Shown here in pieces: positions 15,522 through 25,205 of a DNA stretch of 64,000 nt. The notes beneath the pieces are model-generated. The model saw nothing but the letters and a program-made list of their open reading frames with translations, made no database searches and had not been told where the DNA came from. Location of the stretch: assembly GCF_030064675.1 (NCBI RefSeq), contig NZ_CP116413.1, positions 8,275,501 to 8,339,500 of the forward strand. The letters run 5' to 3'. Made by a program: the position numbers and the translations under genes. Origin of the DNA: Crossiella sp. CA-258035. GTDB lineage: Bacteria > Actinomycetota > Actinomycetes > Mycobacteriales > Pseudonocardiaceae. Every line of letters starts with the position of its first letter. Within the stretch, counting starts at the first letter, position 1.

Positions 15522-17000
15522 ATGGCAGTCACGGACACGCCGTCGGACGGCGAGTCGGCACGGGAGACCGCGGAGCCGGTCGACGATCTGGTCACCACCC
15601 GCCACGAGCTCCTCGCCGACGGGCGGACCCTCTCCTACACGGCCACCGCCGGCCGGATCGTGCTCCGCGAGGAGGTGCACACCGACGGGAAGTTCACCGG
15701 GCACACGGCCAAGGCCGAGGTGTTCGTGATCGCCTACACCCTCGACGGCGCGGATCCGGCGACCCGGCCGGTCACCTTCGCCTTCAACGGCGGGCCCGGC
15801 TCCTCCAGCGTCTGGCTGCACCTGGGACTGCTGGGGCCCAGGCGGGTGCTCACCGGCGACGCGGGCGCGCTGCTGCCGCCGCCCTACCGGCTGGCCGACA
15901 ACGCGGAAACCCTGCTGGCGCACAGCGACCTGGTCTTCATCGACCCGGTGTCCACCGGCTACTCGCGGGCCGCGCGCGGGGAGAAGCCCGGCGACTACCA
16001 CGGCTACACCGGCGACCTGGAGTCCGTCGGCGAGCTGATCCGGCTGTGGACCTCGCGCAACGGCCGCTGGGGCTCGCCGAAGTTCCTGGCCGGGGAGTCC
16101 TACGGCACGCTGCGCGCGGCAGGCCTGGCCCAGCACCTGCAGGCCAGGCACGGCATGTACCTCAACGGGCTGATGCTGATCTCCGCGGTGCTGGACATGG
16201 GCACCATCCGGTTCACCGAGGACAACGACGTCCCGTACCCGTTGTTCCTGCCCACCTACGCGGCCATCGCGCACCACCACGGCAAGCACGGCGACCGCCC
16301 GCTGGCCGAGGTGCTCGCCGAGGCCGAGGCCTACGCCGCCCGCGACTACCCGTGGGCGCTGGCCCGCGGCAACCGGCTCACCGCGCAGGAGCGAGCCGAG
16401 GCGGTGGCCACGCTGGCCCGGCTGACCGGGCTGAGCGAGGACTACGTGGACCGGGTGCGGCTGCGGATCGAGCACCTGCGCTTCTTCGCCGAGCTGCTGC
16501 GGAGCGAGCGCAAGGTGACCGGGCGGCTGGACGGCCGCTTCACCGGGCACGACCCGGACGCCGGTGGCGAGCACTTCGCCGAGGACCCGTCCTACTCGGC
16601 CATCCTCGGCCCGTACGCCGCCGCGCTCAACCAGTACGTGCGCGCCGAGCTGGGCTACGCCAACGACCTGCCGTACGAGATCCTCACCGGCAACGTGCAT
16701 CCCTGGTCCTACAAGGAGTTCGAGGGCGCGCACGTGAACGTGGCCGGGCGGCTGGCCGAGGCCATGCGGGCCAACGGGCACCTCAAGGTGCACGTGGCCT
16801 GCGGCTACCACGACGGGGCCACGCCCTACTTCGCCTCCGAGCACGTGCTGGCGCACCTGGCCATCCCGGCCGAGCTGACCGCCAACATCGAGCTCCGCTA
16901 CTACCCGGCGGGCCACATGATGTACGTGCACGAGCCGAGCAGGCTCCAGCAGTCGGCCGACCTGGCCCGGTTCATCCGCGAGTCGGCGGCGCAGAGCTGA
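15522..17000 (+). CDS. S10 family serine carboxypeptidase-like peptidase
   Basis: A 492-residue serine peptidase of the S10 (carboxypeptidase Y) clan. 'FAFNGGPGSSSVWLHLGLLG' forms the oxyanion-hole region, the nucleophile is in 'FLAGESYGTLRAAGL' (Ser near residue 193), the Asp is probably in the 'ACGYHDGATPYF' region and the His in 'YYPAGHMMYVH'. No signal peptide is visible, unlike many eukaryotic members, so it is probably cytoplasmic and acts on peptides. It is followed by a strong hairpin at 17005-17040. Confidence 0.9.
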   Translation: MAVTDTPSDGESARETAEPVDDLVTTRHELLADGRTLSYTATAGRIVLREEVHTDGKFTGHTAKAEVFVIAYTLDGADPATRPVTFAFNGGPGSSSVWLHLGLLGPRRVLTGDAGALLPPPYRLADNAETLLAHSDLVFIDPVSTGYSRAARGEKPGDYHGYTGDLESVGELIRLWTSRNGRWGSPKFLAGESYGTLRAAGLAQHLQARHGMYLNGLMLISAVLDMGTIRFTEDNDVPYPLFLPTYAAIAHHHGKHGDRPLAEVLAEAEAYAARDYPWALARGNRLTAQERAEAVATLARLTGLSEDYVDRVRLRIEHLRFFAELLRSERKVTGRLDGRFTGHDPDAGGEHFAEDPSYSAILGPYAAALNQYVRAELGYANDLPYEILTGNVHPWSYKEFEGAHVNVAGRLAEAMRANGHLKVHVACGYHDGATPYFASEHVLAHLAIPAELTANIELRYYPAGHMMYVHEPSRLQQSADLARFIRESAAQS

Positions 17001-17004
17001 AGAA

Positions 17005-17040
17005 CAGTGGCGGGGCCCGGAAAACCGAGCCCCGCCACTG
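17005..17040. terminator. 12-bp stem hairpin between convergent genes
   Basis: CAGTGGCGGGGC (17005-17016) and its exact complement (17029-17040) flank a 12-nt loop. It lies 4 nt after the S10 peptidase stop and 15 nt from the end of the converging ABC transporter operon, so it probably stops transcription from both sides. Confidence 0.8.
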
Positions 17041-17055
17041 TCTACAACGGACGAA

Positions 17056-18075
17056 TCACACCACCACGTGCGGCTTCTCCTCCGCGAAGTGGCAGGCGCT
17101 CGGGTGCGCCGCGCCCGGCTCGGGCAGCCGGATCTCCAGCAGCGGCGTCTCCTCGGCGCAGATGTCCTGCGCCTTCCAGCAGCGGGTGCGGAACCGGCAG
17201 CCCGAAGGCGGGTTCACCGGGCTGGGCACGTCGCCGGTGAGGCGGATGACCTCACGGCGGCCGCGCAGCGACGGGTCCGGCACCGGCACCGCGGACAGCA
17301 GCGCCTGGGTGTACGGGTGCGTCGGGTGCTCGTAGATCTGCTCCTCGGTGCCCAGCTCGACCATCTTGCCCAGGTACATCACGCCGACCCGGTCGGAGAG
17401 GTGCCGCACCACGGACAGGTCGTGCGCGATGAACACGTAGGAGAGCCCGAACTCCGTCTGCAGGTCACCCAGCAGGTTCATCACCTGCGCCTGGATGGAG
17501 ACGTCCAGCGCGGACACCGGCTCGTCGCAGATGATCACCTCGGGGCGCAGGGCGAGCGCGCGGGCGATGCCGATGCGCTGCCGCTGGCCGCCGGAGAACT
17601 GGTGCGGGTACCGGTGGATGTGCTCGGGGTTGAGCCCGACCACGTCCAGCAGGTCCTGCACCTTCTTCCGGCGATCGCCCTTGGGGGCGACCTCGGGGTG
17701 GATCTCGAACGGCTCGCCGACGATGTCGCCGACCGTCATCCTCGGGTTCAGCGAGGTGTACGGGTCCTGCAGCACGATCTGGATGTTCCGCCGCAGCTTG
17801 CGCAGCTCGGAGCCCTGCATCTTGAAGATGTCCCGGCCGTTGAACAGCGCGCTGCCACCGGTCGGCTTCTCCAGCCGCATCAGCACCTGGGCCAGCGTGG
17901 ACTTGCCGCAGCCCGACTCACCCACGATGCCCAGCGTCTCGCCGCGCTTGAGCTGGAAGGAGACCCCGTCCACCGCCTTGACGTGGCCGATGGTCTTCTT
18001 GAACAGGATGCCCTGGGTGACCGGGAAGTGCTTGACCAGCTCCTTGACCTCAAGGACGTAGTCCGTCTCAGCCAC
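17056..18075 (-). CDS. peptide ABC transporter ATP-binding protein (OppF/DppF-like)
   Basis: A 339-residue ATPase, the second ATP-binding subunit of a peptide importer. Walker A '[16 protein letters not shown]', signature '[17 protein letters not shown]', Walker B '[14 protein letters not shown]', and the C-terminal oligopeptide/dipeptide extension with the cysteine cluster '[15 protein letters not shown]' that may hold an Fe-S cluster in this family. Its start overlaps the end of the companion ATPase by 8 nt. Last gene of the five-gene transporter operon. Confidence 0.92.
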   Translation of the reverse strand: MAETDYVLEVKELVKHFPVTQGILFKKTIGHVKAVDGVSFQLKRGETLGIVGESGCGKSTLAQVLMRLEKPTGGSALFNGRDIFKMQGSELRKLRRNIQIVLQDPYTSLNPRMTVGDIVGEPFEIHPEVAPKGDRRKKVQDLLDVVGLNPEHIHRYPHQFSGGQRQRIGIARALALRPEVIICDEPVSALDVSIQAQVMNLLGDLQTEFGLSYVFIAHDLSVVRHLSDRVGVMYLGKMVELGTEEQIYEHPTHPYTQALLSAVPVPDPSLRGRREVIRLTGDVPSPVNPPSGCRFRTRCWKAQDICAEETPLLEIRLPEPGAAHPSACHFAEEKPHVVV

Positions 18076-19102
18076 CGCTGACCACCTCCTCCGCGAAGTG
18101 GCAGGCGCTGACCCGGCCGAGGCCGAGCGGCACCTGCGCGGGGACCGACTGCGAACAGATGTCCTGCGCCCGCGGGCAGCGCGGGTGGAACGGGCAGCCA
18201 GGCGGCACCCGCATCAGGTTCGGCGGCAGTCCCTTGATGGTGTTGAGCGCGGTGCCCTTCTGGTCCAGCCTGGGCAGCGAGTTCAGCAGGGCCAGCGTGT
18301 ACGGGTGCCCCGGCTGCTTGTACAGCGCGGAGGCGTCCGCCTTCTCCACGATCCGGCCCGCGTACATGACCGCGATCCGGTCCGCGACCTCGGCGACCAC
18401 GCCCAGGTCGTGGGTGATCAGGATCATGCCCATGTTCCGCTCGCGCTGGATCTCGTGCAGCAGGTCCATGATCTGGGCCTGCACGGTGACGTCCAGCGCG
18501 GTGGTCGGCTCGTCCGCGATCAGCACCTCGGGGTCCAGCGCCAGCGACATCGCGATCATCGCGCGCTGCCGCATACCGCCGGAGAACTCGTGCGGGTACT
18601 GCTTGACCCGGCCCTGGGGGTTGGGGATCTTGACCAGGTCGAGCAGCTCGATCGCGCGCTTGCGCGCGTCCTTCTTGCTCATCCCGTTGCGGACCCGGAG
18701 CTGCTCCTCGATCTGGAACCCGACGGTGAACACCGGGTTCAGCGCGGAGAGCGCGTCCTGGAAGATCATCGCGATCCCGCTGCCCCTGACCTCGCGACGG
18801 CGTTCGTCGCTGGCCGTGAGCAGGTCCTCGCCGTGGAAGCGGATGGAGCCCTGGGAGATGTGGCCGGGCGGGATGTCCAGGATGCCCATGATGGTCTGGG
18901 CGGTGACGGACTTGCCGGAACCGGACTCACCGAGCACCGCGAGGGTCTCACCGGCGTGCAGCTGGTAGCTGACGCCGTTGAGGACCTTGGCGACGCCGTC
19001 CCTGGTGCGGAACTCCACGTGCAGGTCCTCGACCACCAGCAGGGGTTCGCCGTCGGCGCTGCCGCCGGCGATCGGGTCCACAGTGGACTCGTTCTGCGAC
19101 AC
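18068..19102 (-). CDS. peptide ABC transporter ATP-binding protein (OppD/DppD-like)
   Basis: A 344-residue ATPase, first ATP-binding subunit of the importer. Walker A '[16 protein letters not shown]', signature '[17 protein letters not shown]', Walker B '[14 protein letters not shown]', C-terminal '[17 protein letters not shown]'. It overlaps the next ATPase gene and is 13 nt downstream of the permease gene. Confidence 0.92.
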   Translation of the reverse strand: MSQNESTVDPIAGGSADGEPLLVVEDLHVEFRTRDGVAKVLNGVSYQLHAGETLAVLGESGSGKSVTAQTIMGILDIPPGHISQGSIRFHGEDLLTASDERRREVRGSGIAMIFQDALSALNPVFTVGFQIEEQLRVRNGMSKKDARKRAIELLDLVKIPNPQGRVKQYPHEFSGGMRQRAMIAMSLALDPEVLIADEPTTALDVTVQAQIMDLLHEIQRERNMGMILITHDLGVVAEVADRIAVMYAGRIVEKADASALYKQPGHPYTLALLNSLPRLDQKGTALNTIKGLPPNLMRVPPGCPFHPRCPRAQDICSQSVPAQVPLGLGRVSACHFAEEVVSGG

Positions 19103-19115
19103 TGTGAACTGCCTC

Positions 19116-20072
19116 CTAACGAAGCTTGGGGTCGAGTGCTTCCCGGACCGCGTCGCCGAGCATGACGAACGCGAGCACGGTGATCACCAGGAATCCGGCG
19201 GGGAAGTACAGCAGGTGCGGCGCGATGCGGATGTAGTCGCGCGCGTCCGCGATCATCACGCCCCAGGACACCGCGGGCGCCCGCAGGCCGAGGCCGAGGA
19301 ACGACAGGGTCGCCTCGGCGCCGATGAACGCGCCCAGCGCGATCGTCCCGTAGACCAGGACGGGCGCCAGGCAGTTCGGCAGCAGGTGCTTGATGATGAT
19401 CCGGCTGTTGCTCGCGCCGAGGGCGCGCGCGGCCTTCACGAAGTCCTGCTGCTTCACCGTGATCGCGGCCGATCGCATGATCCGCATGGCCACCGGCCAG
19501 GACAGCAGCGCGATGGAGAACACCACCAGGCTGACGATGGTGAACGCGTCGGCCGAGACGCCGGAGAGGAACGCGGACAGGATCACGATCGCGCCCAGCA
19601 CGAACGGCAGGCCGAAGAAGATGTCCGCGATCCGGGACAGGATCGCGTCCACCCAGCCGCCGAAGAAGCCGCTGAGCAGGCCCATGGTGCCACCGATGAG
19701 CACGGTGGCCAGGGTGGACATCACGCCGACCAGGATCGACCACCTGGTGCCGTAGACCACCCGGGCGAAGATGTCCTTGCCCTGGGTGTCGTAGCCGAAC
19801 CAGGCTTCGGCCGACGGCGCGACGCGGGAGCGCTGCAGGTCGCCGACGTCCGGGTCCACCGAGGTGAACAGCCAGGGGAAGGCGGCGACGATCAGCAGGA
19901 ACAGGATCACCGCGCCCGAGATGACGAACATGGGCCTGCGGCGCAGGTCCTGCCACGCGTCGGACCAGAGACTGCGGGGCTTGTCCTGTGTGGTGGAAGC
20001 GTGCTCGGCGTCCGAGACCATCTGGTGGGCCTCGATGGTGGAGCCGGCAGCGGCAGCAGACGGGTCAGTCAT
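19116..20072 (-). CDS. peptide ABC transporter permease (OppC/DppC-like)
   Basis: A 318-residue membrane permease. The N-terminal segment 'PMFVISGAVILFLLIVAAFPWLF' and the later hydrophobic segments give the six-helix pattern, and the coupling (EAA) loop reads 'FVKAARALGASNSRIIIKHLLPN'. An N-terminal cytoplasmic tail of about 50 residues precedes helix 1. It overlaps the other permease gene by 8 nt. Confidence 0.92.
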   Translation of the reverse strand: MTDPSAAAAGSTIEAHQMVSDAEHASTTQDKPRSLWSDAWQDLRRRPMFVISGAVILFLLIVAAFPWLFTSVDPDVGDLQRSRVAPSAEAWFGYDTQGKDIFARVVYGTRWSILVGVMSTLATVLIGGTMGLLSGFFGGWVDAILSRIADIFFGLPFVLGAIVILSAFLSGVSADAFTIVSLVVFSIALLSWPVAMRIMRSAAITVKQQDFVKAARALGASNSRIIIKHLLPNCLAPVLVYGTIALGAFIGAEATLSFLGLGLRAPAVSWGVMIADARDYIRIAPHLLYFPAGFLVITVLAFVMLGDAVREALDPKLR

Positions 20073-20991
20073 AACGGATCCTCGGGTCGAGCACGGCGTA
20101 GAGCAGGTCGACGAACAGGTTCACGATCAAGAAGACGATCACCAGCAGGACGACCACACCGGTCACGGTGATGCCTTCCTTCTGGAGAATCGACTCGTAG
20201 ACCAGACCGCCGATCCCGCGGATGCCGAAGATGCCTTCGGTGACAATGGCCCCGCCCATCAGCGAGCCGAGGTCGGTGCCGAGGAAGGTGATCACCGGAA
20301 TCACCGAGTTGCGGAGCAGGTGCACCCCGACCACCCGGCTCTGCGGCAGGCCCTTGGCCACCGCGGTCCGGACGTAGTCGGCGCGCTTGTTCTCCGCGAT
20401 CGAGGTGCGGGTCAACCGGGTCACGTACGCCATCGACAAGCTGCCGAGCACGAAGCCCGGCACCAGTAGTTCGGCGAAGGTCGGATCCTCTGACACCACG
20501 GTCGGGATGATCTCCAGCTGGAAGCCCAGCACCTGCTGCAGCACGAAGCCGGTGACGAAGGTGGGCAGGGAGATCAGGAACAGGGTGGAGACCAGGACCA
20601 GGTTGTCCAGGAAACCGCGGCCGCGCAGGCCGGTCAGCACACCGGCGATGACGCCGATGACGGCCTCGATCAGCACCGCGACCAGCGCGAGCTTGACCGA
20701 GACGGGGTAGCGCAGCGCGATCAGCTCACCGACCGAGGTGCCGGAGAAGGTCTCCCCGAAGTCACCCTGGAACAGGCCGCCGAGGTACTTGAAGTACTGG
20801 ACGACGATGTTGTCGTTGAGGTTGAACTTCTCCGTCATCTGCGCGATGAAGGCATCCGGACAACGGCGATCGCCGCACATGGCGGCGAACGGGTCACCGG
20901 GCAGGGCCCAGACCAACGCGTAGATGAGGAAGGTCGTCCCGAGGAAGACCGGGATCAGTTGAAGCAGGCGCCGAATCACATAGCGGCCCAT
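20065..20991 (-). CDS. peptide ABC transporter permease (OppB/DppB-like)
   Basis: A 308-residue permease beginning with the family hallmark 'GRYVIRRLLQLIPVFLGTTFLIYAL', with a periplasmic-side loop containing 'CGDRRCPDAFIAQMTEKFNL' and the EAA loop 'YVRTAVAKGLPQSRVVGVHLLRN'. It is the second gene of the operon, after the substrate-binding protein, from which it is separated by a hairpin. Confidence 0.92.
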   Translation of the reverse strand: MGRYVIRRLLQLIPVFLGTTFLIYALVWALPGDPFAAMCGDRRCPDAFIAQMTEKFNLNDNIVVQYFKYLGGLFQGDFGETFSGTSVGELIALRYPVSVKLALVAVLIEAVIGVIAGVLTGLRGRGFLDNLVLVSTLFLISLPTFVTGFVLQQVLGFQLEIIPTVVSEDPTFAELLVPGFVLGSLSMAYVTRLTRTSIAENKRADYVRTAVAKGLPQSRVVGVHLLRNSVIPVITFLGTDLGSLMGGAIVTEGIFGIRGIGGLVYESILQKEGITVTGVVVLLVIVFLIVNLFVDLLYAVLDPRIRYD

Positions 20992-21015
20992 GAACGAGAA
21001 CTCCTCTACCGCGAT

Positions 21016-21049
21016 CGGGGCTGGCCCACGACATTGTGGACCAGCCCCG
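21016..21049 (-). terminator. hairpin between substrate-binding protein and permease genes
   Basis: CGGGGCTGG / CCAGCCCCG arms (21016-21024 and 21041-21049) extended after one mismatch by CCAC/GTGG. It sits 14 nt after the stop of the substrate-binding gene. A leaky terminator here would let the binding protein be made in excess over the permease, as in many such operons. Confidence 0.6.
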
Positions 21050-21062
21050 TTCTAGCTAGTGA

Positions 21063-22694
21063 TCAGGCAACCTCGACGGACGAGAGGTCGAGTTCGCGGT
21101 AGGCGTTCATCTGCACGTTCTTCAGCTTGGTGGACCAGCCGAACTGCGAGGTGGTGTTCCACAGCGGGATGGCCGGCATGTCCTGGGCGATCAGCTTCTC
21201 CGCCTCGTGGTAGAGCTTGTAGCTCTCCGCCTCGGTCGGCGCGCGGTCGGCCTCGGCCAGCTTGGCGTCCACCGCCGGGCTGGAGTAGCCACCGTCGTTG
21301 GAGGAGCCACCGGTGCGGTACAGCGGGTTCAGGAAGCTCTCCACCGACGGGTAGTCGGCGATCCAGCCACCGCGGTAGACCTGGGTCATCTCGTGCGCGT
21401 TGATCTTCTTCCGGATCTCACCGAAGGTGGCGACCGGGGCGAAGGTGCACTCCAGGTTCAGCGCGGACTTGATCTGGCCACAGGCCGCCTCGATCCACTC
21501 CTTGTGCCCGCCGTCGGCGTTGGAGGTGATCTCCAGCTTGCCCTTGAAGCCGCTCTTGTCGAACAGCTCCTTGGCCTTGGCCGGGTTGTGCTCGCACAGC
21601 TCGCCGCAGGCGCCCGGCTGCCAGCCGGTGGTGCCGTCGACCGCGTAGCCGCTGGTGGGCTTCCGGTTGCCCTCGAAGATCTTCTCGGTGATCTCCTTGC
21701 GGTTGATCGCCATGGAGATCGCCTGGCGGAAGTCCTTGTTCTGGTACTTCGGGTCGTACAGCGGGAAGTTCAGGATCTGGATGATCAGACCCGCCTGGGA
21801 CTTGGACCGGTCCTTCAGGTCCGTCTTCCACAGGTTCCCGGCCAGGCCCGAGGGCGGGATGGTGTCGAGGAAGTCGAGCTGGTTGCCCTTGACCGCCGCG
21901 TAGGCCGCCTCGGTGCCGGTGTAGATGGCGACCTTGACCTTCTTGATCTTCGGCTTGTCGTCGCCCTTGTAGTCCTCGAAGCGCTCAAGCTTGATGTCCT
22001 GCTTGGGCGTGCGGGAGATGAACTTCCAGGGGCCGTTGCCGATCGGGGCGGCCTCGTAGCCCTTCTGGTCGGTGAAGAACTTGTCCGGCAGCGGCATGTA
22101 GGCCGAGTAGCCGAGCTTGACCTTGAAGATCACGTGCGGCTCGGTGAAGTCCACGGTGAAGGTGGTGTCGTCGACGACCTTGAGGCCGGACATCTCCTTG
22201 GCCTTGGGCTCAGGAGCCTTCTGCGGACCGTCGGCGCCGTCCGGGTCCACGGTGTTGACGTCGCGGAAGCCCTTGATCTGCTCGAAGAAGCTGGCCGACT
22301 GCTGCCCGTTGGGCGAGTAGGCGGTGTAGTTCCAGGCCTTGACGAAGTTCTCGGCCTTGACGGGGGTGCCGTCGTGGAACTTCCAGCCCTGCTTGAGCTT
22401 GATCGTGTACTGGTCGGGCTTGGTCAGCTCGATGGACTCCGCCATCGCGTTCTTGACCTCGAAGGTGTTGGTGTACGTCACCAAGCCGGTGAAGATCGAC
22501 TGAACCACCTTGCCACCACCGGTCTCGGTGGTGTTGCCCGGCACGAGCGGGTTCTCCGGCTCCGTGCCGAAGATGCTGACCTCAGTGGTCTCGTTGCTGT
22601 TGCCCGACGAGCTGCCGCCGCCGCCACAAGCCGTCAAGACCAACGACGCCGCGACCGGCACCGCGATCAAGGACAGCGCGCGTCCCTTCCGCAT
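21063..22694 (-). CDS. peptide ABC transporter substrate-binding lipoprotein (SBP_bac_5)
   Basis: A 543-residue extracellular binding protein. The signal peptide ends in lipobox '[10 protein letters not shown]' (lipidated Cys23). The body is the family 5 solute-binding fold, with 'QSIFTGLVTY', 'WKFHDGTPVKAENFVKAWNY', 'FRQAISMAINRKEI' and 'YRGGWIADYPSVESFLNPL'. It captures oligopeptides for the permease/ATPase genes downstream. It is the first gene of the operon; about 90 nt of AT-rich sequence at 22830-22920 probably holds the promoter. Confidence 0.93.
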   Translation of the reverse strand: MRKGRALSLIAVPVAASLVLTACGGGGSSSGNSNETTEVSIFGTEPENPLVPGNTTETGGGKVVQSIFTGLVTYTNTFEVKNAMAESIELTKPDQYTIKLKQGWKFHDGTPVKAENFVKAWNYTAYSPNGQQSASFFEQIKGFRDVNTVDPDGADGPQKAPEPKAKEMSGLKVVDDTTFTVDFTEPHVIFKVKLGYSAYMPLPDKFFTDQKGYEAAPIGNGPWKFISRTPKQDIKLERFEDYKGDDKPKIKKVKVAIYTGTEAAYAAVKGNQLDFLDTIPPSGLAGNLWKTDLKDRSKSQAGLIIQILNFPLYDPKYQNKDFRQAISMAINRKEITEKIFEGNRKPTSGYAVDGTTGWQPGACGELCEHNPAKAKELFDKSGFKGKLEITSNADGGHKEWIEAACGQIKSALNLECTFAPVATFGEIRKKINAHEMTQVYRGGWIADYPSVESFLNPLYRTGGSSNDGGYSSPAVDAKLAEADRAPTEAESYKLYHEAEKLIAQDMPAIPLWNTTSQFGWSTKLKNVQMNAYRELDLSSVEVA

Positions 22695-22912
22695 GAACGT
22701 CCTCCCACCTACACGGCGCGCCGCACGAGAACGTTCGTGAGCGCCACCCGAACGGCCGCGGGAACCCTTCCCGAACCGTGAGAGGGACCGTAATCGGCTC
22801 AGCCCAACGAACTACACCTGGGGGCGGTCACAAAGCGGTCACGATCGTCAATTTTGTCAACTGAATAACAAGTTACAACTACGGAAAGTAACCGGAATCT
22901 TCACGGAAAGAT

Positions 22913-22934
22913 GTCCGTCAATCGATTGACGGAC
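22913..22934. repeat. 22-nt perfect palindrome between ppx and the transporter operon
   Basis: GTCCGTCAATC followed directly by its exact complement. It starts 7 nt past the ppx/gppA stop (minus strand) and continues on that strand with ATCTTTCC. It may terminate ppx transcripts, but with no loop a protein-binding operator for the downstream peptide-transport operon is also possible. Confidence 0.6.
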
Positions 22935-22940
22935 TGTCCC

Positions 22941-23894
22941 TCAAACGACCGACAACGCGATGCCGTCGAGAATGTCGTGCTCACTGACGACCAGCTCGGT
23001 GATTCCAGCCCGTTCGCGCAGTTCTTCGGCGATCTTGGCGACCACTAACGCACCGCCACCGATGACGTCCACCCGGCCCGGGTGCATCACCGGGAGGGCG
23101 GCCCGCTCCTCCCGCGAAAGGGTGAGCAGGAGTTCGATGGTCTCGTGCAGCTCGCCCATCTGGAGTCTTGACAGGTGGATGGCCTCCGAGTCGTAGCTCG
23201 GCAGGCCCTTGGCGATGCCGGAGAGGGTGGTCACCGTGCCCGCCAGACCGATCCAGGTGCGGGCGGAGCTGACGTCCACCGCGGCGAAGGCCTCGGCCAG
23301 CGCGGCGCCGATCACCCGCTCGGCCTCGGCGCGCTGGTCAGGGGTGGGCGGGTCGTCCGGCAGGCAGCGCTCGGTCAGCCGCACGCAGCCGATGTCCACC
23401 GAACGGGCCGAGGTGACCTTGGCCCGGACGCCGTCCCACTCGCCCAGCACGATCTCGGTGGAGCCGCCGCCGAGGTCGACCACCACGAAGGGGCCTTCCT
23501 CGGGCTCCAGATCGCCCACAGCGCCGGTGAAGGACAGGGCCGCCTCTTCATCCCCGGTGATGACCTCGGCGTCCACACCGAGCGTCTCACGGACCATCGC
23601 GAAGAAGTCCTCGCGGTTCGCCGCGTCCCGGGTCGCGGAAGTGGCCACCATGCGCACCCGCTCCACGCCCTTGCGGCGCAGGACGGCGGTGTAGTCGGCG
23701 AGCGCGATCCTGGTCCGCTCCAGGGCTTCCGGCGCGAGCACACCGGTGGCGTCCACGCCCTGGCCGAGCCGCACGATGCGCATCTCCCGGTGCACGTCGC
23801 GCAGCCAGCGGCTGCCGTCCTCGCGCTCGGAGACGTCGGCCACCAGCAGCCGGATCGAGTTCGTCCCGCAGTCGATCGCACCAACCCGCGGCAT
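22941..23894 (-). CDS. Ppx/GppA exopolyphosphatase/pppGpp phosphatase family protein
   Basis: A 317-residue member of the ASKHA superfamily that hydrolyses polyphosphate or pppGpp. The two phosphate-binding loops are 'GAIDCGTNSIRLLVAD' at the N-terminus and 'VVVDLGGGSTEIVLG' near residue 145; 'ATSATRDAANREDF' and 'VITGDEEAALSF' are conserved family motifs. Length matches the short actinobacterial Ppx proteins without the C-terminal HD domain. Neighbours (transglycosylase, DUF501, ftsB, eno) match the usual actinobacterial order DUF501-ppx. Confidence 0.93.
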   Translation of the reverse strand: MPRVGAIDCGTNSIRLLVADVSEREDGSRWLRDVHREMRIVRLGQGVDATGVLAPEALERTRIALADYTAVLRRKGVERVRMVATSATRDAANREDFFAMVRETLGVDAEVITGDEEAALSFTGAVGDLEPEEGPFVVVDLGGGSTEIVLGEWDGVRAKVTSARSVDIGCVRLTERCLPDDPPTPDQRAEAERVIGAALAEAFAAVDVSSARTWIGLAGTVTTLSGIAKGLPSYDSEAIHLSRLQMGELHETIELLLTLSREERAALPVMHPGRVDVIGGGALVVAKIAEELRERAGITELVVSEHDILDGIALSVV

Positions 23895-23930
23895 AGCCCA
23901 CCCCTGTTTCGCGAACCTTCCGCGGCAACC

Positions 23931-25205
23931 CTACTTCGGCGGCGCGACCGCGTCCGTCTTGGCCACCGCCGGCGCCTTCTCCGGCTCGCCGGAGGCGACC
24001 GGGGTCGGCGAGACGCACGCGCCGGGCGTGGTCGTGGTGGCGCTCGAGATGGGGGTGCCGGTCGGCGTGGTCGTGGTGGTGGTCGTGGTGCAGGTCGGCG
24101 TCTTCGACGTGGTGGTGGTCGTGGTCGTCGTCGTGGTGGTGGTCGTCGTGGTCGTCGTCGTGGTGGTCGTGGTGGTGGTCGTCGTCGTGGTGGTGCCGGA
24201 GGAGGACGAGCTGGTCGTCGTCGTGGTGGTCGTGGTGCCCGGGTCCGGCGGCGGGTTGTTCGGCGGCGGGTTCACCCCGGCCTGCGGCGGCGGCTGGGTC
24301 AGGCTGGGATCGGTGGGCACCACCGGGTCGTCCGAGGTCACGTCCACGCCGCTGGCGTAGCGCTCCATCCAGGACAGCACCTTGGTCACGTAGGCGTTGG
24401 AGTGGTTGTAGCGGAAGACCGCGGCGGCCAGCTGGGCGGGCACGGCCAGGTCGAGGCCGCCGGAGCACAGGTAGTTGCCCGCGCCAAGGGCGGCGTCGTA
24501 GACGTTGTTCGGGTCGAACCTGCCGTCGCCGTTGCCGTCCGCGGCGTACCCCCGCCAGGTGCCCGGGATGAACTGCATCGGGCCGACCGCGCGGTCCCAG
24601 GCGGTGTCGCCGTCCAGCGCGCCGCCATCGGTGTCCCTGATCGCGGCGAAGCCGGGGCCGCCGGAGAGCTGCGGGCCCAGGATGCGCGGGATCGCGTTGC
24701 CGCTGGCGTCCAGGTGCGCGCCGAAGATCCGGGCGTGGTTGGTCTCGATCTTGCCGATGCCGGCCAGCAGCGACCAGTGCAGGTGGCAGCCGGACTTGGT
24801 GACCGCCAGGGTCTGCGCGGCCCGCTGGTATGCCTGCAGCACGGTGCCGGGGATGTCGTTGCCGGTGGTGGGGCTGGTGCCGGGGTCGGAGAGGTCCGAG
24901 GGCAGTGGCGCGGCCGGGTCGCGCAGGGCCGCGATCAGCTCGGGGCTGACCGAGTCCGCGCTGGGCAGCGCGCCGTTGACCGCGATGTTGTCGTTGTTCT
25001 GCAGCAGCGCCAGGATGTTGCTCGCGCCGGGCGCCTGGATGCCGCTGACGTCGGCGACCGGGAGGAAGCCGAGGCCGCCGCCACCGGCCAGCAGCCCTGG
25101 GGTGACCATGGCCGCGCCGACGGTCGCCGCGGCGAGCAGTCTCCGACCCTTGCGCCGTTTCCGTGTCGTCGCCGCCACGAAGCCAGGCCCGTTCGGAGCA
25201 CCCAC
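23931..25205 (-). CDS. secreted lytic transglycosylase with poly-threonine tail
   Basis: A 424-residue protein. A basic N-terminus and hydrophobic segment ('LLAAATVGAAMVTPGLLAGG') form a signal peptide or anchor. The catalytic SLT_2-type domain (about residues 140-300) has 'LLAGIGKIETNHARIFGAH' with the catalytic Glu, 'DRAVGPMQFIPGTWRGY', 'DGNGDGRFDPNNVYDAALGAGNYLC' and 'FRYNHSNAYV'. A Pro-rich linker then leads to a nearly pure Thr/Ser tract of about 75 residues and an Ala/Pro/Lys end. GTG at 25205 has GAGGAGAGG six bases upstream, better than TTG at 25211. It cleaves cell-wall glycan strands outside the cell. Confidence 0.88.
   Translation of the reverse strand: MGAPNGPGFVAATTRKRRKGRRLLAAATVGAAMVTPGLLAGGGGLGFLPVADVSGIQAPGASNILALLQNNDNIAVNGALPSADSVSPELIAALRDPAAPLPSDLSDPGTSPTTGNDIPGTVLQAYQRAAQTLAVTKSGCHLHWSLLAGIGKIETNHARIFGAHLDASGNAIPRILGPQLSGGPGFAAIRDTDGGALDGDTAWDRAVGPMQFIPGTWRGYAADGNGDGRFDPNNVYDAALGAGNYLCSGGLDLAVPAQLAAAVFRYNHSNAYVTKVLSWMERYASGVDVTSDDPVVPTDPSLTQPPPQAGVNPPPNNPPPDPGTTTTTTTTSSSSSGTTTTTTTTTTTTTTTTTTTTTTTTTTTTTSKTPTCTTTTTTTTPTGTPISSATTTTPGACVSPTPVASGEPEKAPAVAKTDAVAPPK
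24030..24240 (-). repeat. ACC/ACG triplet repeat tract coding for poly-Thr
   Basis: About 210 bp made almost wholly of ACC and ACG codons (seen as GGT/CGT on the plus strand) inside the transglycosylase gene, interrupted by a Ser5 run and a 'SKTPTC' segment. Mixed use of the two Thr codons argues against simple recent slippage, but the tract should vary in length between strains. Confidence 0.85.

Noticed and set aside
14772-16931. A 719-codon open frame on the minus strand across the S10 peptidase gene
   Set aside because: Only its last 240 codons (uracil-DNA glycosylase) look like a protein; the rest is the antisense shadow of the peptidase gene in GC-rich DNA.
24030-24240. Dense GGT/CGT triplet repeats that could be taken for a CRISPR array or microsatellite
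   Set aside because: They are Thr codons inside an open transglycosylase frame, with no repeat-spacer structure and no cas genes.
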